DNA from: CAWFLT01 sp963816795
GTDB taxonomy: Bacteria; Acidobacteriota; Vicinamibacteria; Vicinamibacterales; SCN-69-37
Direction: 5' to 3'
NCBI GenBank assembly: GCA_963816795.1
Contig: CAWFLT010000017.1
Coordinates: 62,001 to 126,000 of the forward strand
DNA length: 64,000 nt
Part shown: piece after piece, positions 36,120 to 47,855 of the stretch
Layout of the letters: every line of letters begins with the position of its first letter
How positions within the stretch are numbered: position 1 is the first letter of the stretch
Made by a program: the position numbers and the translations under genes
Notes under the pieces: generated by a model
The model's input: only the letters and a program-made list of their open reading frames with translations
Told to the model about the DNA's origin: nothing
Databases searched by the model: none

Positions 36120-37721
36120 ATGATTTCCGTGCAAGACGTGTCCATGCGGTTCGGCTCCAAGCTGCTGTTCGAAGACGTCACGACGACGTTCTCGAAGGGC
36201 CGGCGCTATGGGCTCAGCGGGCCGAACGGGTCGGGCAAATCGACCTTCCTCAAGCTGCTGACCGGCGAGTCGCTGCCCCAGAAAGGCACCGTGGTCCGCC
36301 CGGACAAGCTCGGCGTGCTCCGCCAGGACCAGTTCGCCTTCGACGAGTTCCGCGTGCTCGACACCGTGATCATGGGCAACGCGCGACTCTGGCAGGCGCT
36401 CCAGGCCCGCGAGGCGCTGTACTCCAAAGCGTCGCTGACCGACGAGGACGGCATGCGCCTCGGTGAGCTCGAGGGCATCGTCGGCGAGGAAGACGGCTAC
36501 TCGGCGGAGAGCGACGCGGCGGTCCTGCTTCAGGGGCTCGACATTCCGACCACCGTGCACGATCGGACGATGTCGTCGCTGCAGAGCGGGCAGAAGGTGC
36601 GCGTGCTGCTCGCGCAGGCGCTCTTCGGCCATCCGGAGGCGCTCCTGCTCGACGAGCCGACGAATCACCTCGACCTCGAGTCGATCCACTGGCTGCGCGA
36701 GTTCCTCATCCGCTACGACGGCACGCTGGTCGTGATCTCGCACGATCGTCACTTCCTGAACGACGTGTGCACGCACATCGCCGACATCGATTACGCGACG
36801 ATCATCACCTACACCGGCGGCTACGACGACATGGTGCTGGCGAAGATGCAGATTCGTTCGCGCATCGAGGCCGATTACGCCCAGCGCGAGAAGAAGATCG
36901 CGCAGCTGAACGATTTCATCGCGCGCTTTTCAGCCGGCACGCGGTCGAGCCAGGTTCAGTCACGCCGCAAGGAAGTCGAGCGCCTCGAAACGAGCGCGCT
37001 GGCGCGATCGAACATCCAGCGCCCGTACATCAAGTTCACGATGGCCCGCCCCTCCGGCAAGGTCGTGCTGGAGTGCAAGGGCGTCTCGAAAGCGTACGGC
37101 GACCACCACGTGATCAAAGGATTCAGCGCCCTGGTCCATCGTGGCGAGAAGGTCGTCCTTGTCGGCCGCAACGGCGCCGGAAAGACGACGCTGCTCAAGG
37201 CGCTGCTGGCGGACGCCCCCGGAATACACGAGACGCCGTCGAATCGCGACAGCGGCAAGGTTCGCTGGGGCCACGAGGTCTCGGTCGGCTACTTCTCGCA
37301 GGATCACACCGGCGCGATCACCAAAGGCATGACCGCGGTCGAGTGGCTGCATCAGTTCGACCCGGCCGCCGCACGCCAGGACATCCACGGCCTGCTCGGG
37401 CAGATGCTCTTCAGCGGCGAGGAAGGGCTCAAGCCAACCGAGGCGCTCTCGGGCGGCGAGACCGCACGCCTGCTGTTCTGCCGCATCATGTTGCAGAAGC
37501 CGAACGTGCTGGTGTTCGACGAGCCCACCAACCACCTCGACCTCGAATCGATCAACGCGCTGAACGTCGCCCTCCAGAAGTTCGAGGGCACGATCTTCCT
37601 GGTCACGCACGACCAGGACCTGATGGAGGAAGTCGGCACCCACGTCTGGCGGTTCGAGCCGGGCACGATCGTCGACTTCAAGGGTTCGTGGGAAGAGTTC
37701 GAGGCAAGCCACGCCGGATAG
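36120..37721 (+). CDS. ABC-F family ATPase (YbiT/EttA-like)
   Basis: 533 residues with two nucleotide-binding domains and no membrane segments. NBD1: Walker A GPNGSGKST, Walker B ALLLDEPTNHLD. Linker is charged (RSRIEADYAQREKKIAQLND). NBD2: Walker A GRNGAGKTT, signature LSGGETARLLF, Walker B VLVFDEPTNHLD. NBD1 has LQSGQ in place of the LSGGQ signature, a known variation. ABC-F proteins act on ribosomes as translation factors or protection factors; the EttA/YbiT type is more likely than antibiotic resistance. Start ATG 36120 chosen by homology; the longer frame upstream is repeat sequence. Confidence 0.93.
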   Translation: MISVQDVSMRFGSKLLFEDVTTTFSKGRRYGLSGPNGSGKSTFLKLLTGESLPQKGTVVRPDKLGVLRQDQFAFDEFRVLDTVIMGNARLWQALQAREALYSKASLTDEDGMRLGELEGIVGEEDGYSAESDAAVLLQGLDIPTTVHDRTMSSLQSGQKVRVLLAQALFGHPEALLLDEPTNHLDLESIHWLREFLIRYDGTLVVISHDRHFLNDVCTHIADIDYATIITYTGGYDDMVLAKMQIRSRIEADYAQREKKIAQLNDFIARFSAGTRSSQVQSRRKEVERLETSALARSNIQRPYIKFTMARPSGKVVLECKGVSKAYGDHHVIKGFSALVHRGEKVVLVGRNGAGKTTLLKALLADAPGIHETPSNRDSGKVRWGHEVSVGYFSQDHTGAITKGMTAVEWLHQFDPAAARQDIHGLLGQMLFSGEEGLKPTEALSGGETARLLFCRIMLQKPNVLVFDEPTNHLDLESINALNVALQKFEGTIFLVTHDQDLMEEVGTHVWRFEPGTIVDFKGSWEEFEASHAG

Positions 37722-37736
37722 CGCTAGACTGCGCTC

Positions 37737-38147
37737 GTGACGATGGGCGTCCAGCAGACGCGACCGGATTTTTCCGGAAAATGGCGGCTATTGCCCGACC
37801 CGGCATCCGCGCCGACGCCGCCTGCACTCGATGCCCCGCCGGACCTGACGATTACTCAGACGGCGCAGACCCTCCACATCGAACAGCCGGGCGCGCGCGG
37901 CGGATCGGCCGTCACGATGACGTACCGCCTCGACGGCACCGAGATGCGACAGACGATCAACCGCGCAGAAGTCACGACCAAAGCCTCGTGGGACGGCGAA
38001 GCGCTCGTGACAACGGTGACCGGAGCCGCCGCGAACTGGAAAGACGTGTGGACGCTGGCTGGCGGACGCCTGACCATCGCGACGAGCACGCCTGGCCGCA
38101 CGCTGAGTTTTACGCGCGTCTACACGAAGATTCAGGATCCACGCTGA
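37737..38147 (+). CDS. Small beta-rich protein of lipocalin-like type
   Basis: 136 residues from GTG at 37737 (ATG 37743 also possible). The pattern RPDFSGKWRLLPDPAS, DLTITQTAQTLHIEQPG, TYRLDGTEMRQTI, TKASWDGEALVTTVTG and DVWTLAGGRLTIATSTPG resembles the exported protein at 48881 (PNFAGTWKL, LDGTET, AAWSGNKLVLTT) and is common in Acidobacteria. Unlike that protein it has no signal peptide. Function unknown. Confidence 0.72.
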   Translation: MTMGVQQTRPDFSGKWRLLPDPASAPTPPALDAPPDLTITQTAQTLHIEQPGARGGSAVTMTYRLDGTEMRQTINRAEVTTKASWDGEALVTTVTGAAANWKDVWTLAGGRLTIATSTPGRTLSFTRVYTKIQDPR

Positions 38148-38154
38148 TCGCTCG

Positions 38155-38276
38155 CTTCACGTGCTTCGCTACTCGGATCCGCCGTGGCGCGGCCAGAAGC
38201 CTTGACTTCCTGGTTGACGCGGCCAGCAAACCCAAAGTTCGCTCTTCTTCATGAGCTTCATGTTGAAGCTTTTGGC
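38155..38276 (-). repeat. Interspersed repeat, family 3, copy a
   Basis: Contains GTGGCGCGGCCAGAAGC, GACGCGGCCAGCAAACCCA and CTTCATGTTGAAGCTT. These match segments of the copies at 47395, 53432 and 55487. Read on the minus strand it would encode KLMKKSELWVCWPRQPG, a peptide seen in degenerate form in the other copies. Lies between converging genes. Confidence 0.75.
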
Positions 38277-38301
38277 GGTTGCCGGCCAAAGCCGGCCTCT
38301 C

Positions 38302-40352
<2,051 letters not shown>

Positions 40353-40363
40353 GGCCGTATTTT

Positions 40364-40468
40364 AGGACCTCGGGAGTCGTTTCGGGTGAAAAGGGAAACC
40401 TGAGTTTCCAAACGGCAGAAAAGGAAACTCGGGTTTCCCACCGAGTGCGAAACGACTCCCGAGGTCCT
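40364..40468. repeat. Nested long inverted repeat between divergent genes
   Basis: Outer arms 40364-40384 and 40448-40468 are 21 bases and perfectly complementary (AGGACCTCGGGAGTCGTTTC and its complement). Inner arms GGGAAACCTGAGTTTCC (40393-40409) and GGAAACTCGGGTTTCCC (40423-40439) pair with one mismatch around an A-rich loop. The ~105-base hairpin fills the gap between the S9 peptidase start and the cytochrome operon start. Candidates: operator/attenuator or a miniature inverted-repeat element. Confidence 0.85.
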
Positions 40469-40531
40469 GTGTTACAGTGCGCGCACTCCCCAAGGCACGT
40501 GCACCGCTCCACTCGTCGCGGAGGTCGGTAC

Positions 40532-42247
40532 GTGAGTGATCAAGAAGACGGTGTGCCGCCGCGCAGCACGTGGGCGGTCCTGGTCGAGCTCATCAGAACC
40601 GGCCGGATCCTGATCGGCGTGTGCGCAATCGTGCTCGTCGTGGCGGTGCTCGTCGGCGCCTACCTGCTGATCCGCGCCTACGACGACCAGCCGGTCATCT
40701 ACGCCGACGACCGCGATCATTTCAAGTACGGATCGACCGGCGGCGAACGCGGCTGGAAGCTGCAGTTCGGGTTCGGTATCCCCTACTGGATGTGGATCAC
40801 GCTGCCGGAAGTGTTCTCCCAATACCTTCCGGACGGCAAGGCCGGCGCCGGGTACTCCGCGTTCGGCATGGTCTACGAAGACGGGAAGGACCCGCGCTTC
40901 GACCTCCCCATCGGGATGTCGATGCGGCGCGTGAATGGCGTGGATCGCGTCTACTTCACGTGCTCGGTCTGTCACACGGGATCGGTCCGCCCGGCGCCCG
41001 ATGCGCCGCGGCAGATCGTGCTCGGCATGCCGTCGAACACCCTGGACTTCGGCGGCCTCGGGGAGTTCCTGCGCCAGACGGCGCACGATCATCGTTTTCG
41101 ATCGGCGCACATGATGCCGGCGATCGAGCGGATCGCCGATCTCAGAGACGCGACGGTGTCCTCGCCCGGCAGGTACCGGCCCACGCGGCTGGGCCTGGTG
41201 GATCAGGCCGTGTTCAAGCTCTCGGGCGTGTCGGCCATGCGCGACCAACTGCTCACGCTGATGGGGCAGTTGCGCTTTCTCGATTTCAAGAGCTGGGGAC
41301 CGGGCCGGGTCGACACGTTCAACCCGCCGAAAGCGCTGCTGGGGTTCCCGATGGACCGCGCCAGCTCGAACGAGATCATCGGCATCGCCGACTTTCCGTC
41401 GGTGTGGAATCAACGCGCGCGCAAGGGCATGTGGCTGCACTGGGATGGCAACAACTGCTCGGTGGACGAACGGAACCTGAGCGCGGGATTCGGCACCGGC
41501 GCGACGCCAGCGACCCTCGACACACCGAACCTGACGCGGATCGCCGACTGGCTCTGGACGGCGAAGCCGCCTGAGTTCCCCAAAGACCGGATCGACGCGA
41601 CGCTCGCCGCTCAGGGCGCACCGATCTACCGGCAGTACTGCCATCGGTGTCACGGCACGCCCGCTGCGCCGTTCCGTGATGCTGAATCCACCGCGCTCGG
41701 CCAGGTGACGCCCATCGACGTGATCGGTACCGATCGCGCGCGGCTCGACTCCTACACGCCAGAGCTCTCACGCGCCCAGAACCTGCTCTACGCCGGCACA
41801 CCGGCCAACACCAGCGACGAGGAGTGCCGCGCCTACGCCGAGGACATCTGCAAACCGGCGGGAGACGACGAGGCGTACCGCGCGCTGCGCGCGAAGTGCT
41901 ATCCGGCGAGGTTCTCGCACTTCCGCAAGACGCAGGGCTACTCGAACCAGCCGCTCGACGGGCTCTGGCTGCGCGCGCCGTATCTCCACAACGGATCGGT
42001 GCCGACGGTGGCGGCCCTCCTCGAGCCGAGCGATCGCCGCCCGCGCCTGTTCTTCATCGGCTACGACGTCTACGATTTCGCCAACCTCGGATTCGTCACG
42101 AGCGGCCCAGACGCCGAGCGCCGCGGGTGGCGCTACGACACCAGCCTGCCCGGTAACGGCAACGAGGGCCACGAGGGAGCGGAGTACGGGACGTCGCTCT
42201 CACCCGAGTTGCGCCGGGCGCTCCTCGAGTATCTCAAGACCTTCTGA
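40532..42247 (+). CDS. Membrane-anchored di-haem c-type cytochrome (RoxA/peroxidase-like)
   Basis: 571 residues from GTG 40532, with GGAGGT 7 bases upstream. One N-terminal helix (ILIGVCAIVLVVAVLVGAYL) anchors it facing the periplasm. Two haem-binding motifs: CSVCH in VYFTCSVCHTG and CHRCH in YRQYCHRCHGTP. The C-terminal block LDGLWLRAPYLHNGSVPTVA is the hallmark of the di-haem RoxA/cytochrome-c-peroxidase-like superfamily, used in redox or oxygenase reactions. First of a cluster of three such cytochromes. Substrate unknown. Confidence 0.85.
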   Translation: MSDQEDGVPPRSTWAVLVELIRTGRILIGVCAIVLVVAVLVGAYLLIRAYDDQPVIYADDRDHFKYGSTGGERGWKLQFGFGIPYWMWITLPEVFSQYLPDGKAGAGYSAFGMVYEDGKDPRFDLPIGMSMRRVNGVDRVYFTCSVCHTGSVRPAPDAPRQIVLGMPSNTLDFGGLGEFLRQTAHDHRFRSAHMMPAIERIADLRDATVSSPGRYRPTRLGLVDQAVFKLSGVSAMRDQLLTLMGQLRFLDFKSWGPGRVDTFNPPKALLGFPMDRASSNEIIGIADFPSVWNQRARKGMWLHWDGNNCSVDERNLSAGFGTGATPATLDTPNLTRIADWLWTAKPPEFPKDRIDATLAAQGAPIYRQYCHRCHGTPAAPFRDAESTALGQVTPIDVIGTDRARLDSYTPELSRAQNLLYAGTPANTSDEECRAYAEDICKPAGDDEAYRALRAKCYPARFSHFRKTQGYSNQPLDGLWLRAPYLHNGSVPTVAALLEPSDRRPRLFFIGYDVYDFANLGFVTSGPDAERRGWRYDTSLPGNGNEGHEGAEYGTSLSPELRRALLEYLKTF

Positions 42248-42256
42248 GGTCCGCTG

Positions 42257-43882
42257 ATGACTGCAGGCTCAGGACGATGGAAGCGATGGCTCCGCAAGGG
42301 GCTGATCGTGTTGCTCATCATCGGCATTCCGCTCGGATACTTCGCCTGGTACAAGTTTTTCCGAACCGTGCCGCAACCGGCGTCGATCACCGGCGATCCG
42401 GAGAGAAATTTTCTCTACGGGTCGATCGGATCCGAGAACAACGGCGGCATGCCGTATTGGATTGTGGTGGTGCTCCCACGGATCTTCGGCGAGTATCTGC
42501 CCGGGCCCGGCGGCTACGCGTCGGTCGGCCTGCCCTGGAAGGAGGGCGAAGAGTTCCCGGCCGGATTCGCCAAGAAGACGGTGGGATTCGAGCGCGTGTC
42601 ATTCAACTGCGCGCTCTGTCACGCGACGCAGTACCGCGTCTCCGAGCGCGACACGCCGACCATCGTCGCCGCAGGCGGCAGTCACACCGCCGACATCCAG
42701 GCCTTGCTCGGATTCTTCAGCAAGGCGGCTGGCGACAAACGGTTCAACGCCGACACGATCATGGCCGAGATCGATTTCGCCACGCGGTTGAGCTGGATCG
42801 ACCGCATGATCTACAAGTACCTGCTGATTCCCATCACCAAGCAGCGGCTGATCGAACAGGGCCGCGGCTTCGACTGGGCCAACTCGCGGCCGCCGTGGGG
42901 TCCGGGCCGCGACGCGCCGATGAACCTGACGAAGTTCAACCTGCTGCACATGCAGCTCGACGACAGCATCGACCACACGGACTTTCCCGCGATCTGGAAC
43001 CTGAACGCCCGCATGCAGGCGTCACGCAGTTGGCCCGAACAGGACTACGCGCGCACGGCCGACCTGCCCAAGCTCGGCATCGCGCCCGACCGCCTGATGC
43101 TGATGAACCTTGCGGGAGACACGACCTCGATCCGCTCGGTGCTGATCGATTCCGCCCTCGGCTTGCAGGCGCAGAACAGCGCGTTCTTCCGCGAACGGAT
43201 GGCGGACATCGAGGCCTGGCTGCGCGCACTGCCGCCGCCCAAGTTCCCGGTAGCTCAGACCGCGGAGGAACAAGGCCTGATCCCTGCGGGGCGCACCCTC
43301 TTCGACGCCCACTGCGCGACCTGCCACAAGACCGGTGAAAACAACCGCATGGGCACGATCGTCCCGCTCGAAGAGATCGGGACCGACCCCGAGCGGGCCC
43401 GATCCTGGTCCCGCGTCGCCGCTGACGGCACCAACAAGATCGTGGCGCAACTCGGCATCCAGCGCACGCCGATGAGCAAGCCGGATCGCATCGGCTATAT
43501 CGCGGTCCCCCTCCACGGACTCTGGCTGCGGGCTCCCTATCTGCACAATGGCTCCGTTCCGACCGTGGCCGCGCTGCTGCAGCCGGCGGCCTGCCGGCCG
43601 CCGGTGTTCTACCGGGGATACGATCTGCTCGACACGCAACACCTGGGCTTCGCCTCCACGCGCTGCGGCCTGCCGCCGCCGGCCGCCGGAGGGGCGTGCC
43701 CGGCCGTGCCCGTCCAGAGCGGTTGCATGCCAGCCGGCGCGGGATGGCGCTTCGAGACCGGCGTCCGCGGCAACAGCAACGCCGGCCACGAGTACGGCAC
43801 CCAGTTGTCGCCCGCTGACAAGCGGGCGTTGATCGCGTTCCTGAAGACGCTCGTGACGATCGGGTGCTCGTCTTTACACTGA
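42257..43882 (+). CDS. Membrane-anchored di-haem c-type cytochrome, second of cluster
   Basis: 541 residues, ATG 42257, 9 bases after the previous stop. N-terminal helix GLIVLLIIGIPLGYFAWYKF. Haem motifs CALCH in SFNCALCHATQYR and CATCH in DAHCATCHKTG. It shares with its neighbour the GPGR segment (PPWGPGRDAPMNLTKFNLLH) and LHGLWLRAPYLHNGSVPTVA, so the two are paralogues. Four extra Cys residues occur near the C-terminus (ACRPP, RCGLPPP, GACPAVP, GCMPAG), possibly disulfides. Tandem arrangement suggests an electron-transfer chain or a redox enzyme with several subunits. Confidence 0.87.
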   Translation: MTAGSGRWKRWLRKGLIVLLIIGIPLGYFAWYKFFRTVPQPASITGDPERNFLYGSIGSENNGGMPYWIVVVLPRIFGEYLPGPGGYASVGLPWKEGEEFPAGFAKKTVGFERVSFNCALCHATQYRVSERDTPTIVAAGGSHTADIQALLGFFSKAAGDKRFNADTIMAEIDFATRLSWIDRMIYKYLLIPITKQRLIEQGRGFDWANSRPPWGPGRDAPMNLTKFNLLHMQLDDSIDHTDFPAIWNLNARMQASRSWPEQDYARTADLPKLGIAPDRLMLMNLAGDTTSIRSVLIDSALGLQAQNSAFFRERMADIEAWLRALPPPKFPVAQTAEEQGLIPAGRTLFDAHCATCHKTGENNRMGTIVPLEEIGTDPERARSWSRVAADGTNKIVAQLGIQRTPMSKPDRIGYIAVPLHGLWLRAPYLHNGSVPTVAALLQPAACRPPVFYRGYDLLDTQHLGFASTRCGLPPPAAGGACPAVPVQSGCMPAGAGWRFETGVRGNSNAGHEYGTQLSPADKRALIAFLKTLVTIGCSSLH

Positions 43883-43951
43883 CGGTTGCGCACGTTAGAC
43901 TCTGCGGTCTCCCCAGTTCTGCGGCCGGCTTTTCACGTCGAAAGGGTGTAC

Positions 43952-46413
43952 ATGTCCATGCGCACCTCCCGCGCAACTCAGGTTTTTTCAGGCATCGGTC
44001 TCGGGTTGGCTGGGTTCGTGCTCGGCGTCTCCGTGCTCGTCCGCGCGGCGATTCCGCAGGCCACCGCGGCGGCGCCGCTGGATCCCGGATTCCATCAGGG
44101 CGCGGCGGGCCTGACGCCTTCGGAACGGGCCGGCCGCGAGATCTGGTTCAAGGCCACCGCCGGCAACGAGCGGTTTCACACCTACGTCTTTCAGCAGCGG
44201 CTGGGTGTGCTGATCGATTGGGGCAAGGTGCTCGGCAGTACCGGCCGCAATGAGCGCTTCGAGACGTGGGGCCTGATCAACGACCCCGACTGCTGCACGC
44301 CCGGCGATCCGAACTGCCCGAAGAAGAGCCTCGACGAGACCGTACGGCTTCGATTACTGCCCGGGCGACGACGACGCTGCTCGCGCACGTCGGCAAGACG
44401 GGCTATCGCGATCCGGCCTGTGATTTCGTCGATGCCCCGCTGCCGGCGGGCGAGACCGATCAGCGCCAGTCGCGCATGCGACATGAAGTTCGGCACGTCC
44501 ACCGGCGCGCTGGGATTCCGCAAGTTTCCCAATCCGAGGTTTCAAGCCGACCAATGGCGGACCGTGATGGGCTCGATGGGGTCCTGGGAGGCGTTCGGCA
44601 AGCCGCTCGCCGACAAAGGCGCCGATTCACGGGCCAATCGTCTGCTCGACGGGTCGATCGAACCGCCGTTCCTGATCGGCATGTCCTGCGGCGCGTGTCA
44701 CATCGCGTTCAAGCCGACGAAGCCTCCGAAGGATCCCGCGCATCCGCTGTGGGAGAACATCGACGGGCTGGTCGGCAATCAGTACACGCGCTCGTCGGAG
44801 ATCCTCGCCTCCGGGATGTCGCGCAACACGCTCGAGTGGCAGATCTTCGCGCATGCGCGCCCGGGGACCGTCGACACGTCCGCGGTGCCGAACGATCAGG
44901 TCAGCAACCCGGGCACGATGAACCCGCTGATCAACCTGCCGCAGCGGCCAAAGTTTGACGAAGAGGTCACGAGGTGGCGGCGGGCGCAGAGTTGCCCAGC
45001 CGGCGCGGCGGACGATACCTGCTGGTGCGAGCCGGGGCGGACGAACAAGTGTTGGGCCCGGGGCACGCAGCGCGAGCCAGTGCATCACATTCTCAAGGGC
45101 GGCGAGGACAGCATCGGCGCGCTCGAGGCGATTCAGCGCGTGTACTTCAACATCGGGTCGTGCTCCGAGCAGTGCTGGGTCAACCACATCACCGATCTCC
45201 GGCAGGCCGATCCGGAACAGCGCGGCTTCGGCCAGACGCCGTTCGACATCGGCCAGTGCCGCCGCGACTGTCCGGACTTCCGGGCGATCGAAGATCGCCT
45301 GCCCGACCTCGCCGACTTCCTGTTCAGCGCGCGGCCGGCGGAGCTCTACGTGGCGCGCGGCCTGCCGAATCGCCAGGCGTTGATCGCGCAGCTCGATCGC
45401 AGTACGGCGCCGGCTCGGTCGAGCGCGGCCGCGAAGTGTTCAGGACGACGTGCGCGCGAGTGCCACTCGAGCCAGCCCGACCCGGAGAGCCCGACGACAG
45501 ACTTCTATGCCACCGTCGCCGGCAGGCCGGATCTGCGCATCGACTTCCTGAGCAACGAGAAGGCCGCATCCCGGCGACGGACGTCGGCACCGAGCGATCG
45601 CGCGCCCTGCACTCGAATCACGTGAAGGGACACGTGTGGGAGGAGTACGGATCGGAGACGCTGCGCGCGCGTCCGAAAGTCGCGGACATCGCGGAGCCGA
45701 GCGACGGCGGTCGCGGCTACTACCGGCCGATCTCGCTCCTGAGCGTCTGGGCCTTCGCGCCGTTCATGCACAACAACGCGATCGGTCCGGAGGTCTGCGG
45801 CGCGCCGAAGAATCCGGCCGCCAACCTCTACACCAGCCCGTACGTCCTGCCGGGCACCTGGAAACCGATGCCAAGCGCCGCCGCCGTGCTGGCGGTACGA
45901 CGCCAGCGTCGAGGGCCGGTACAAGCTCTTCGTGGCGTCGATGGAAGAGCTCCTCAATCCCGACAAGCGGCTGCCCAAGGTGACGCTGATCAACGAGCCG
46001 ATCATCATCGACGGCCCGAACTTCCACGGCGACGAGCGCGGCTTCCGGCTGCAGGTGCCGGCCGGCATCCCCTCGGCGATCATCGGCAACCTGCGGCACA
46101 AGGAGTTCGTCCGCGATCTCGTGCTGGCCAAGACCAACCCGCAGGCGCTGAAAGATCGCTATCGCCCGGCGTACGGCGCGAAGACCGATGAGATCGCGTC
46201 GGAGATAGAGACGATCCTCAAGGAGTTGACCGTGGCGCTGGCGAAGGAGTCCCGAGTCCGCCATCGCCAGCCATCGGCGAGAAGCACCTCGCCTTCATCC
46301 AGCGGATGTACAGCAACAGCACGGTGGACGTGGAAAACGAGGGCCACACGTTCGGCCAGGGCCTGTCGCCACAGGACAAGAAGGCGCTGATCGCTTTCCT
46401 GTCCACTCTCTGA
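43952..46413 (+). pseudogene. Third multi-haem cytochrome of the cluster, many frameshifts
   Basis: A ~815-residue exported cytochrome when restored: signal-type leader ATQVFSGIGLGLAGFVLGVS, motif CGACH in GMSCGACHIAFKP, and CARCH recoverable at 45451-45466 (the +1 base makes it CARECH/CARVP). The C-terminal half has PISLLSVWAFAPFMHNNAIG and ends FGQGLSPQDKKALIAFLSTL at TGA 46411-46413. About eight breaks between 44340 and 46250. Those at 44340-44347 (CCGTACGG), 44473-44480 (CGCATGCG) and 45457-45469 (CGAGTGCCACTCG) sit in palindromes. Cys-rich around QCWVNH and QCRRDC. Confidence 0.78.
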
Positions 46414-46421
46414 TCGGGGCG

Positions 46422-47284
46422 ATGTCCATGAAACGCTTCCTGCTTCTCCTGGTCGCCATCGTCGCCATCGTGGCGGTGGTCCTGTTCTTCAGACGGGTTG
46501 CACGGCCTGACGTGCCGTTTGCGAAGGCACTCGACGCCGGCGATGGATTTTGCCAGGCTCGAGCACACGCTGCCGCTGTCGATCGAGGATCGGATGACCC
46601 TGCAAGCCGCAGCACATCGCCACGCTGACGCAGGAGGAAGTCGATCAGATCTACGGGCGTCTCACGGCCGGCCCGATTCCCGACGGCGCCTTCGACGGCG
46701 ATCTCGTCTTTCCACGCGGCGCCGACGGCGAGACGCGTCTGGGAGAAATCATTCCCGGCCGTTTGAAGGCGCGGCTTGCCAACTTCGCGGTGCGCAAGAC
46801 GGAGTTCCTCGGCCGGACGCTCTGGAAGGGCAAGGTCTTCTACCGGCAGACGCGACTGCTTCGCAACCGGATTGACGACCTGTCGGTACTCAAGCCCATC
46901 CTCGGCGACAACACGGCCGGGATCGAGAAGATCAGCGTGGCGGGCAAGGATGCGTATCTGCTGTTCCCCGCCAAGCTCTATTGCGGCCAGAGCCTGCTCG
47001 ATGGCCGGCGGGAGTCGGTCATCATCGACTACTCGTTCACCGACGAACTGCCGGGCTATCGCGCCGAACCGGACTCGCTCGGCGGGCGCGACGGCCTGCG
47101 GATCCGCGACGAGATCCGGATGGTGCGGCCCGGCTTCTACCTCGGGCGCGCGTATCTCAATCGCATCTTCGGATTGAATTTCACCCTCTACAACGCGCAG
47201 CAGGCCGACGCCGGAGCGGCCGATTTCAGAGCCGGCAAGGTCTCTGAAGACTGCTGGGTCGGTACACAACGGGCGCAGCGATAG
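46422..47284 (+). pseudogene. Exported protein of unknown function at the end of the cytochrome cluster, frameshifted
   Basis: Starts ATG 46422, 8 bases after the third cytochrome. One N-terminal helix (RFLLLLVAIVAIVAVVLFF). After breaks at 46535-46542 (CGCCGGCG) and ~46603 the frame continues LTQEEVDQIYGRLTAGPIPD, FPRGADGETRLGEIIPGRL, GRTLWKGKVFYRQTRLLRNR and PGFYLGRAYLNRIFGLNFTL to 47284. No family recognised. Its position makes it the likely membrane partner or lipid-associated subunit of the cytochromes. Confidence 0.65.
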
Positions 47285-47394
47285 CCGGTGCGGCAGGGCT
47301 CAACGACGCCAAAACCTTCAACGTGAAGACATGAAGGGGTGAAGGCACGAATTGGAAACGGACGACAACCTCACAGATCAGGAACTGACGCGGC

Positions 47395-47582
47395 CTCGAC
47401 GCTGAAGCATGTCAAGGCGAAGAACTCCGCGTCAGCGAGAGCAAGGAATGCAGCGGGACCCGCTTCACGAGCTTCGCCCTCGGGCCCGCCGTGACGCGGC
47501 CAGCAGTCTCGAGCCCCTGGTGGACGCGGCCAGCAAACCCAGAAGTTGGTCTTCTTCACGGGCTTCACGTTGAGCTTTAGAG
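47395..47582 (-). repeat. Interspersed repeat, family 3, copy b
   Basis: The most complete minus-strand copy: GGACCCGCTTCACGAGCTTC, CGTGACGCGGCCAGCAG, GGACGCGGCCAGCAAACCCA and CTTCACGGGCTTCACGTTGA. It matches the reverse complements of 53432-53690 and 55487-55700. Translation on the minus strand gives NVKPVKKTNFWVCWPRPPG, conserved between copies, but no start or complete gene. It sits between converging genes. Confidence 0.82.
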
Positions 47583-47618
47583 CCGTTTCGACTTGTCTGT
47601 AGCAGGGTCGAAACGGCT
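47581..47618. terminator. Perfect hairpin, terminator-like
   Basis: AGCCGTTTCGAC (47581-47592) and GTCGAAACGGCT (47607-47618) form a perfect 12-bp stem around 14 bases. There is no U-tract. It follows repeat copy b and lies between converging genes, so bidirectional termination is plausible. Confidence 0.55.
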
Positions 47619-47649
47619 GAGCGGTTTTGCGCGGCGGGGTACCGGGATG

Positions 47650-47730
47650 AGGGGGAGATTTGCACAGGTGGGGGACGGGTCTTGCTCGCGCAAGCGAGAC
47701 CCGTCCCTCACCTGTGCAAATCTCCCCCCT
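47650..47730. repeat. Long perfect-arm inverted repeat
   Basis: Arms of about 37 bases: GGGGGAGATTTGCACAGGTG with GGGGACGGGTCT on the left, and the reverse complement (GACCCGTCCCTCACCTGTGC...CTCCCCC) on the right, with one mismatch and a short loop around 47691. It occupies the 570-base non-coding gap 47285-47855 together with repeat copy b and the 47581 hairpin; no gene is present there. Confidence 0.85.
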
Positions 47731-47855
47731 CGCGGCTGTCTGCACCGCAGTCGAAACCGCTATAGCCGTGTGCCGCAGCGTGATCCGCGGCGTTCAGCCG
47801 CCGGCTACTCCTCAGGGATGCGCGTACGATCGCAGCAACCTGACGAGATCCACCG

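Noticed and set aside
45451..45466. A novel haem motif CARECH in the third cytochrome
   Set aside because: The extra residue comes from one inserted base; removing it restores an ordinary CARCH motif.
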